Source of the DNA: an uncultured Peptococcaceae bacterium
Lineage (GTDB): Bacteria > Bacillota > Peptococcia > Peptococcales > Peptococcaceae
Assembly: GCA_900552455.1 (NCBI GenBank)
Contig: URZX01000050.1
Coordinates: 1 to 11,466, forward strand
Direction: 5' to 3'
DNA length: 11,466 nucleotides
Below are positions 6,861-11,466 of this stretch, piece by piece. The notes under the pieces are model-generated. The model did no database searches. It saw only the letters and a program-made list of their open reading frames with translations, and was not told the origin of the DNA. Within the stretch, counting starts at the first letter, position 1; the number at the start of each line of letters is the position of its first letter. The position numbers and the translations under genes are program-made.

Positions 6861-6890
6861 CGTTATCACCTCCATCAATTTTTCCCAATA

Positions 6891-6915
6891 AAAAAACGGG
6901 TGACATCCACCCGTT
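6891..6915 (-). terminator. Leader attenuator terminator before infC
   Basis: On the minus strand AACGGGTG (6915-6908), loop GATGT, CACCCGTT (6902-6895), then more T's (complement of 6891-6894). The stem sits between the promoter and infC, ending about 30 nt before the start codon. That is the position of the L20/IF-3 operon attenuator of Bacillota. The 5' half (GGGTGGATG, complement of 6904-6912) can also pair with CATCC (7013-7009) and ACCC (7001-6998) in the leader, a possible antiterminator. Confidence 0.8.
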
Positions 6916-7032
6916 GACAGCGCAAAATAATTCGCCGCGCAAAAATGCGCGCGTTGTTATTTTCATATCACTGCGACCAACAGCCACGAACGGCGGAGGG
7001 TGAGAAACGGATGGTTTCTGCTTGTTGCATCG
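6916..7032 (-). promoter_or_regulatory. Leader RNA of the infC operon, L20-leader-like
   Basis: About 115 nt of untranslated leader lie between the expected transcription start (near 7032) and the attenuator stem. They include a GC hairpin (CGCGC with GCGCG in the stretch complementary to about 6933-6954) and segments complementary to the terminator's 5' half. By analogy with the Bacillus infC leader, L20 would bind this RNA and favour termination. I recognise it by position and architecture, not by a sequence match. Confidence 0.6.
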
Positions 7033-7038
7033 TTGTAT

Positions 7039-7067
7039 ATAATATCACAGAAAGCCATTTTGGTCAA
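7039..7067 (-). promoter_or_regulatory. infC: Strong sigma-A promoter of infC-rpmI-rplT
   Basis: The minus strand has TTGACC (7067-7062), a 17-bp spacer and TATTAT (7044-7039), preceded by TGA so that the -10 is also extended. The start of transcription should fall near 7032. A 7-bp inverted repeat (GATTTTC at 7080-7086, GAAAATC at 7091-7097) lies 13 bp upstream of the -35. Positions 7098-7155 hold nothing I can recognise. Confidence 0.9.
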
Positions 7068-7150
7068 TTATTTTTGAGCGATTTTCGCAGGAAAATCCAG
7101 AAAATCTCAGCATTTTTTCGCGCGCCAGCCACCAGCGAACGCCCGTCAAC

Positions 7151-7204
7151 AACAGAAAAACCCCACGACGAAAATTCGTCGTAGGGTTGTGTTCACTCAA
7201 TCAA
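7151..7204 (-). repeat. 54-bp terminator-bearing repeat element, copy A
   Basis: The outer parts are shared with copy B at 8449-8502: 12 of 13 bases on the left (7151-7163) and 21 of 22 on the right (7183-7204). Both copies are exactly 54 bp, with a diverged 19-bp hairpin core. The core ACGACGA (7165-7171) pairs with TCGTCGT (7176-7182), extended by CCC/GGG and AA/TT; on the minus strand a five-T run follows, so the element works as an intrinsic terminator (7156-7188). It would end transcripts from the Abi gene and the two small RNAs. Confidence 0.8.
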
Positions 7205-7217
7205 CACAAAGACGATT

Positions 7218-7242
7218 TGGGCAATATTTTCTGCCCATTTTT
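7218..7242 (+). terminator. Possible weak plus-strand terminator hairpin
   Basis: TGGGCA (7218-7223) and TGCCCA (7232-7237) form a 6-bp stem around 8 nt, followed on the plus strand by five T's (7238-7242). No plus-strand gene lies upstream, so a terminator role is uncertain. It could block antisense transcription into the small RNAs, or be unrelated secondary structure. Confidence 0.3.
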
Positions 7243-7253
7243 CGCCGGAACAT

Positions 7254-7321
7254 AAAAAACCGGGGCCAACATCACTCGCGCAATGCCGCCCCGTAAAAGA
7301 ACCGATGTTCTTTTAACGCCT
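7254..7321 (-). ncRNA. Tandem structured small RNA, copy 2
   Basis: The expected RNA starts near 7321 and ends in six U's (complement of 7254-7259), about 68 nt. Hairpin 1 is AAAAGAAC/GUUCUUUU with loop AUCG (7314-7295). Hairpin 2 has an outer stem CGGGGC/GCCCCG (ends at 7293 and 7261), an inner stem GGCAU/AUGUU (7287-7283 with 7272-7268) and a 10-nt loop UGCGCGAGUG. Copy 1 has the same plan with different bases in the helices. It has no open reading frame or ribosome site of note. It lies 3' of the Abi gene in the same orientation, with its own promoter at 7328-7356. Candidate RNA partner of the HEPN protein. Confidence 0.72.
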
Positions 7322-7327
7322 AATTGT

Positions 7328-7356
7328 GTTTAACCAAATTCAACGCCAACTGTCAA
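7328..7356 (-). promoter_or_regulatory. Promoter of small RNA copy 2
   Basis: TTGACA (7356-7351), 17-bp spacer, TTAAAC (7333-7328) preceded by TGG (extended -10). The -35 is perfect and the -10 is weak. The distance from the -10 to the first base pair of hairpin 1 is the same as in copy 1. Confidence 0.65.
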
Positions 7357-7367
7357 TGTCTCTCCAT

Positions 7368-7436
7368 AAAAAACAACCGGGGCCGGTATCACCTACGCAA
7401 TACCCACCCCGTAAAAGGTCGAACCTTTTTTTGTCT
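7368..7436 (-). ncRNA. Tandem structured small RNA, copy 1
   Basis: The expected RNA starts near 7436 and ends in a U-run (complement of 7368-7373), about 69 nt. Hairpin 1 is AAAAGGU/ACCUUUU (7429-7423 with 7419-7413). Hairpin 2 has an outer stem CGGGG/CCCCG (7411-7407 with 7382-7378), an inner stem GGUAU/AUACC (7404-7400 with 7389-7385) and a 10-nt loop UGCGUAGGUG. Against copy 2, inner-stem pairs change G-C to G-U (twice) and U-A to C-G, and hairpin 1 changes on both sides. The loop ends (UGCG and GUG) and the ACGGGG junction are kept. It lies immediately behind the Abi stop codon. Confidence 0.75.
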
Positions 7437-7442
7437 GAATTC

Positions 7443-7471
7443 AGTCTATCGAATATCATACCATTTGTCAA
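7443..7471 (-). promoter_or_regulatory. Promoter of small RNA copy 1, inside the 3' end of the Abi gene
   Basis: TTGACA (7471-7466) lies in the Ile-Asp-Lys codons near the end of the Abi gene; after a 17-bp spacer, TAGACT (7448-7443) uses the TAG stop codon as the first half of the -10 hexamer. CATTGACA is shared with the promoter of copy 2. The start would fall about 7 nt before hairpin 1. Confidence 0.7.
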
Positions 7472-8390
7472 TGAGAATTTCGATAAATTCAAAGATACTG
7501 TCCACCAAACTGTTATCGCTGTAATATGGACGACTCCTATTTAGTCGCTCTACAAAAGATTTTATCTTCTCACATTGATAAACATGATCCTCTCCCGACT
7601 GCGCCATCTGCCTGTAAGTAAACAGTAGCGTCGTAATTTGCTGCACACGTTCATTACTCATCTTTTTCAGACGTACCCCTTTCGTGATCTTTGGAATCTC
7701 TGCCAATGCACGACTAAGTTGTTCATCCGTTCTCACCCGCGATTTTCGCCCCGTCAGATCATTCAAAATACAGCTCCCATGCGCCGCTGCATTGCGCAGA
7801 ATCTGGCACATGCGCAAGCGATAATAGTTTTCCACCATATCTCGTCGCCCGTACCGCTCCGCGCAGAAGCGGTAAAACGAGCACAGCTTGCCGAAAGAGA
7901 GCAGCTCGAGAAACACCCAGATCGGGAAATGCCCTTCATATTTGCGCACCATGTCGCCGCAATAGGTATTGTGACGATTGCGCGCGATCTCGCCGTCAAG
8001 AATACGGCGCTCTTTGTCGTCCATTCCCACCACAAAATCACGCACCAGACTATAGCCATCCTCGACGTTTATTTCCACCAGCTGCAGAATCTCCATTTTT
8101 GCCAGATGCTCAATATCGAGCGCCATACCTAGGATCAGATCACGCAGCACACGATCAATGCCTGCGAGATCCACCAAATAAGCAAATTCCAGTCGCACAT
8201 ACTGCCCCATTTTTGGCCCGCCAGGATGCCGCTGGAAATTGCGGCGATACGCCGTGATACGAAAATAATTGTTCTGTCTGAACAAATAGTCACGCGCCGC
8301 ATTTTCATCCATAATAGAAAACTGCACACCCTTCACTTTCAGCTGAGCAATCTGCTCATCAAGCGAAAGCCAGCGCTTGTATTCTGACAT
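7446..8390 (-). CDS. Abi_2 (AbiD/AbiF-type) HEPN protein
   Basis: 314 residues, full length for Abi_2 abortive-infection proteins. Visible family marks are the N-terminal LSLDEQIAQLKVKG, the NYFRITAYRRNFQ segment (41-53), GHFPIWVFLELLSFGKL (153-169) and the HEPN signature RNAAAH (199-204; R-x4-H), the probable RNase active site. HEPN proteins of this type act as RNA-cleaving toxins in phage defence. Relatives called AbiF have been linked to adjacent non-coding RNAs and to the ancestry of Cas13; I state this from memory. The start at 8390 has GGGGAG 8 nt before it; a GTG at 8399 is too close to that site. The gene has its own promoter, two structured RNA genes behind it, and repeat elements on both sides. 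It sits between a surface-protein gene and a ribosomal operon with which it has no obvious link, suggesting a mobile or acquired defence cassette. Confidence 0.88.
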   Translation of the reverse strand: MSEYKRWLSLDEQIAQLKVKGVQFSIMDENAARDYLFRQNNYFRITAYRRNFQRHPGGPKMGQYVRLEFAYLVDLAGIDRVLRDLILGMALDIEHLAKMEILQLVEINVEDGYSLVRDFVVGMDDKERRILDGEIARNRHNTYCGDMVRKYEGHFPIWVFLELLSFGKLCSFYRFCAERYGRRDMVENYYRLRMCQILRNAAAHGSCILNDLTGRKSRVRTDEQLSRALAEIPKITKGVRLKKMSNERVQQITTLLFTYRQMAQSGEDHVYQCEKIKSFVERLNRSRPYYSDNSLVDSIFEFIEILIDKWYDIR

Positions 8391-8421
8391 GCCATCCACT
8401 CCCCTTTTCCACTATGTTTCT

Positions 8422-8450
8422 ATCGTACCAGAGCGCCCGCTCCAGCGCAA
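8422..8450 (-). promoter_or_regulatory. Promoter of the Abi gene with a dyad in its spacer
   Basis: TTGCGC (8450-8445), 17-bp spacer and TACGAT (8427-8422), with TGG before it (extended -10). The start would be near 8415, giving a short leader. The spacer holds a 5-bp inverted repeat, GAGCG and CGCTC (8431-8442), where a repressor could block the promoter. The -35 begins just past the T-run of the preceding terminator. Confidence 0.7.
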
Positions 8451-8502
8451 TAGAAAAACCCTCGTCCCATTTCTGAGACGAGGGTTGTGTTCACTCAGTC
8501 AA
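8449..8502 (-). repeat. 54-bp terminator-bearing repeat element, copy B
   Basis: The second copy of the element at 7151-7204. AACCCTCGTC (8457-8466) pairs perfectly with GACGAGGGTT (8477-8486) around a 10-nt loop, and on the minus strand five T's follow (complement of 8454-8458). It is the intrinsic terminator of the large surface-protein gene, whose stop is at 8520. The flank at 8481-8502 matches copy A at 21 of 22 positions. Confidence 0.85.
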
Positions 8503-8519
8503 GCGTTCATCAACAATGA

Positions 8520-11225
8520 TTAGCGCTGGAATACAACAGAAGCGGTGAGACCGTTAGCGTTGTAGAGTGGGGTGACGTGGAAACCAATACCTTCAGCAAC
8601 GAAGCGGATTGGTACATAGACGCGACCGTTGTTGTTTACAGGTACAGTATCCATTTCGCCTTCTTCACCATCGATGGTGTAGCCAGTTTCGCCAACATTC
8701 ATGACGATCTGGGTGTCGCCATCATAGTTAATGGTAACAACGTCTGGATTTGCTTCATCCCAAACAACTTCAGCGTCGAAAGCTTCCATCAGTGCACGGA
8801 TAGGAACCATGGTTCTCCAGTTGCTGTCTACATATGGAGCGGCATCGCCTTTGATAACGTTGTTGTTCACAACATATTCAGAGGAATCGATGGTCATAAC
8901 GACAGTGTAGTCAGCAAGTGGATCTTCTGCACCAACAGTGTATTCGAGAGTAGCTGCATAGAAGCCATCATTGTTGGCATCCTTAACACCTACAACAACG
9001 TCAACGGTGGTTTCTTCGGAAGCGTAGATGGAGAGGTGACCTCTGCCATTGGTTACATCAGTGTTGTCACCGTCAAGGCTGACTTTAGCATCTTTGTTGC
9101 TCTGGTCAGCGATGAACGCATACAGAGTACCAGTTACCTGAGCACGGCTGCCGTCTTCCTTCACTACGTTAACAGTTACGTCGTTGTCTTCGCCAACAGC
9201 GCCTTCAGCCTTGTCAAATTCAAGAGTGAAAGCATTGTAGGATTTAACAACAGTCAGTTCGCGGGAAACGAGCTGCTTGTTTGCGGAGTTCTGTGCCCAT
9301 ACAGTGATGGTGGTACCAAGCAGAGATTCGTTAGCAGCAACGTCAGCTTTGGTTGCAAAGTTGAAAACAGGGCCTGCCTGTGCATCAATCACAGCTTCAC
9401 CATCAGCGCCGATAACAAGGCCAGTTGCATCGATCTTGAGACCGTTTTCGTCAACATACTTACCTTCTACAGAAACGAGCTGACCAAGGGTGATTTCATC
9501 GTCGATTTCGACTTCTCTGCCGCCGAGGGTGCTCATATCAGTAGCGGTAATGTCAAGAACGGTATCTTTAACGGTGCCAAACTCAATTGCATTAAAGGTT
9601 ACGGTTGCGTTATCGTCTTTGCTGTTAGCATTAACAAGAGCAACGCGTACTTCGTATTTGCCTTCCTTGAGCTGTTGTTCTGCAGCGGCTTTGTCCCCTT
9701 GGAATTCCAAAGTATATACGCCATTACCAGAGTCTGTCAGGAAGAGGCTGTTTTCAAGTGCAGTTGCAACTGTATCAGATCCGCCTGGAACAGTGCGTAC
9801 ATCGATGATGTAGTCATCGTTTTTATCGAGATCACCAGTTACAATGTCATTTTTGGTGTCGATAATCTGGAACTGAACGGCATCAGTGAACATGCCATGA
9901 TCTTCCTGATTCCAGTGATCATCAGTACCAGCGAGGATATTGCCACCAGTTAGAGTTCTGTCAATACTTGCAGGAGTTGCAACATTAGCAATGATACGTA
10001 CATCATATTTCAGGCCAGTAGCCTTATCAGTGATGGTGAGATATGCATTCTGAGCACTTTGCATGGTGATCTCAGTGTCAAATCTACCATCAGTATCAGT
10101 ATTGTCGGTATCGGTGTTACCAGTAACGCCAACGAATTCTACGACATCATTACGATCGGTAGTGAAATCAATAGTCTGTCCTTTTGCTGGAGTGTTGTCT
10201 TTTTCGTAAGCAACACCGCTAAATCTGATGCTGTCAGCGCCATTGAAGCGGAAGTCAGCAAAGTCACCTTCGGTAAGATTCAGGACTGCGGTATTGGTTT
10301 CATCAAATACGAGCTCCTGAGAAGCAATTGCAGTACCATTCCCATGGTTGAAAGCTTCGGCTTCTACAGTAAAGTAATCAACTTCGGTGTTATCCGTTAC
10401 ATGAACGAGAGTGTATTCACTATCGAGCTTTGCTTTGTTAGCATCCTCGTAAGTAGTACCAACACCTGCATAGAGATAGTAGTCACCTGCAACGCTGAAC
10501 TGCACTTCAACTTCAGTGTTATTAGCTACAGTACCAATAGCAAATGCTTTAGCATCTTCAGGATCTGTGCCCGCTGGATGTGCTGTTACAGCAGTACCGT
10601 TAATAGAAACTTTTGCAAGTTCAGTGACCTGACTGTTTGCTTTATTAACAGCCCAAATAACAACATTATCTAAGTTGTCGCCAGTAGCGTCGCCATTGAT
10701 GTCGTTGATCTTAAAAGTAGTGGTCAGATCTTTGTTAACAGCAATGTTAGCTTCTTTCTGGAATACAGCGCCGTCGTAAACACCGTACTTAGAAGCATCT
10801 CCTACAGCACGACCATAAACGATAAAATCATCTACAGATGCAACAGTTGTGCCATTAGCAACAACGTCAATGTCATAGCTACCAGCATCAAGTGGAATAC
10901 GATAATCATATCCGCTATTTACTGTTGCAATTTCAGTAGTACTAGTCTTACCAACAGCAGCTGGATCAGTCAGAGGAGAACCATCCTGGCTCTGCAGATC
11001 AACCACAACAGCATCGCCATCAGCATCAGTTACATTAATTTTGACCTTAGTTAAGTCCTGAGAAATTCCTGCAAAGTCAACATTGACAGAATCTACTGCG
11101 CGCTGTTCAATGATGATCCCATTGTTATCATCTGCAGGAGCTGCAAAAGCAGCCGCTGGAACGAGCGTGAGCGCGAACGCTGCCATCGTTACCAACGACA
11201 CAATCTTCTTAGAGATCTTATTCAA
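8520..11225 (-). CDS. Large secreted surface protein with C-terminal copper-amine-oxidase-like repeats
   Basis: 901 residues from a TTG start. The signal peptide MNKISKKIVSLVTMAAFALT ends in PAAAFA-AP (cleavage after about 28). The mature protein is rich in Asp, Asn, Thr and Val, has no cysteine, and is probably a series of beta-sandwich segments, none of which I can name. The last ~130 residues hold two copper-amine-oxidase N-terminal-like half repeats, marked by RTMVPIRALMEAFDAEVVWD (804 on) and RVYVPIRFVAEGIG (868 on). In Bacillota this domain is common in cell-surface proteins and does not imply amine oxidase activity. Codons differ from the neighbours (less GC-rich), which fits high expression. 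I choose TTG at 11225 because GGGAGGG ends 7 nt before it and the signal peptide follows at once; the open frame extends to 11366 but with no signal-like N-terminus. It may be the major S-layer-type protein, although it has no SLH repeats. Confidence 0.85.
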   Translation of the reverse strand: MNKISKKIVSLVTMAAFALTLVPAAAFAAPADDNNGIIIEQRAVDSVNVDFAGISQDLTKVKINVTDADGDAVVVDLQSQDGSPLTDPAAVGKTSTTEIATVNSGYDYRIPLDAGSYDIDVVANGTTVASVDDFIVYGRAVGDASKYGVYDGAVFQKEANIAVNKDLTTTFKINDINGDATGDNLDNVVIWAVNKANSQVTELAKVSINGTAVTAHPAGTDPEDAKAFAIGTVANNTEVEVQFSVAGDYYLYAGVGTTYEDANKAKLDSEYTLVHVTDNTEVDYFTVEAEAFNHGNGTAIASQELVFDETNTAVLNLTEGDFADFRFNGADSIRFSGVAYEKDNTPAKGQTIDFTTDRNDVVEFVGVTGNTDTDNTDTDGRFDTEITMQSAQNAYLTITDKATGLKYDVRIIANVATPASIDRTLTGGNILAGTDDHWNQEDHGMFTDAVQFQIIDTKNDIVTGDLDKNDDYIIDVRTVPGGSDTVATALENSLFLTDSGNGVYTLEFQGDKAAAEQQLKEGKYEVRVALVNANSKDDNATVTFNAIEFGTVKDTVLDITATDMSTLGGREVEIDDEITLGQLVSVEGKYVDENGLKIDATGLVIGADGEAVIDAQAGPVFNFATKADVAANESLLGTTITVWAQNSANKQLVSRELTVVKSYNAFTLEFDKAEGAVGEDNDVTVNVVKEDGSRAQVTGTLYAFIADQSNKDAKVSLDGDNTDVTNGRGHLSIYASEETTVDVVVGVKDANNDGFYAATLEYTVGAEDPLADYTVVMTIDSSEYVVNNNVIKGDAAPYVDSNWRTMVPIRALMEAFDAEVVWDEANPDVVTINYDGDTQIVMNVGETGYTIDGEEGEMDTVPVNNNGRVYVPIRFVAEGIGFHVTPLYNANGLTASVVFQR

Positions 11226-11466
11226 AATATTTCCCTCCCAATAAATTTTCTGCGGAACCTTGCCCCTCCGCAATGGGGCGCTGGAATAATTTTGCTCCAT
11301 CCAGCCTGGAGCGTTCCTCGTTCCCCTGCCATCTCGCGTTTTGCCGCAGGCAAAACAAGCAGTCAAACAAGAAACCCTTCGGCTTCCGCGGGACTCGCCG
11401 CCCGCTTCCGCCCTGTACGTCCACGACCGCGTCAGCGGTTGCGTCCGGGACTGGTCGAATCATCCC
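11226..11466 (-). promoter_or_regulatory. Structured GC-rich leader of the surface-protein gene
   Basis: 241 bp upstream of the TTG start, cut by the window edge. No promoter is visible. Several perfect hairpins occur: GTTTTGCC/GGCAAAAC (11338-11356), GCTCCA/TGGAGC (11294-11312), GCCCC/GGGGC (11262-11279), ACCGC/GCGGT (11426-11439) and GCGGG/CCCGC (11388-11405). TGCGGA (11251-11256) and TCCGCA (11267-11272) form a stem that excludes the GCCCC/GGGGC one, close to the ribosome site at 11233-11239. Long stable leaders are known for abundant surface-layer genes, and a regulatory switch is possible. An open frame of 81 codons on the minus strand (11463-11218) runs through it, but I see no ribosome site or protein-like features. 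Confidence 0.45.

Noticed and set aside
6861..6878. ATG or TTG starts upstream of the infC AUC codon
   Set aside because: They have no Shine-Dalgarno and overlap the very strong GGAGGTGAT that serves the AUC codon.
7251..7432. CRISPR array
   Set aside because: Only two copies exist, about 116 bp apart, each with promoter and terminator signals; there are no short regular spacers. They are structured RNA genes.
7368..8420. Small RNAs as antisense regulators of the Abi ribosome site
   Set aside because: Only a six-base match (CCUUUU with AAAAGG) was seen for copy 1 and none for copy 2, so direct pairing is not supported.
7151..8502. Insertion sequence or transposon
   Set aside because: There is no transposase and no terminal inverted repeats. 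The bracketing repeats are direct and work as terminators.
11366..11466. Cyclic-di-GMP riboswitch
   Set aside because: GGACGCAA and ACAGGGC-like strings occur, but in the wrong order and without the rest of the conserved core.

Overview
The window carries eleven protein genes, all on the minus strand. Strong purine-rich ribosome binding sites, an infC-rpmI-rplT operon with a leader attenuator, S-layer homology (SLH) domains and a surface protein ending in copper-amine-oxidase-like repeats point to a Bacillota (Firmicutes) bacterium, probably an anaerobe of the Clostridia or Negativicutes type. The genus cannot be fixed from this sequence.

Layout in the direction of transcription, from high to low coordinates. 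(1) 11466-8520: a GC-rich, hairpin-rich leader and a 901-residue secreted, cysteine-free, acidic surface protein with a likely TTG start, ending in a terminator at 8454-8486. (2) 8450-7205: a compact cassette with its own promoter, an Abi_2/AbiF-type HEPN gene (8390-7446) and, just behind it, two tandem copies of a ~70-nt structured RNA. Each RNA copy has a promoter with a perfect TTGACA box and a hairpin-plus-U-tract end. Two 54-bp terminator-bearing repeat elements flank the cassette. (3) 7067-5706: a strong promoter, a ~170-nt leader with an L20-leader-like attenuator, then infC (likely AUC start), rpmI, rplT and a terminator. (4) 5679-2041: a tightly packed operon of birA, a ProX-type tRNA deacylase, a patatin-like protein that has lost its nucleophile serine, a YbaK-type tRNA deacylase and a FabG-like reductase, then a terminator. 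(5) 2009-80: an SLH-domain protein behind an extended -10 promoter with two 11-bp direct repeats upstream. Its signal peptide is out of frame at a run of eight A's. A terminator follows.

The most notable system is the HEPN protein with paired small RNAs. The two RNA copies differ in sequence but keep their helices through compensatory changes and keep identical promoter-to-hairpin spacing, so they look like selected RNA genes and plausibly an RNA antitoxin or guide-like partner of the Abi protein. Other points of interest are the A8 frameshift (phase switch or assembly error), the patatin pseudoenzyme between two tRNA-editing enzymes, and the AUC start of infC.
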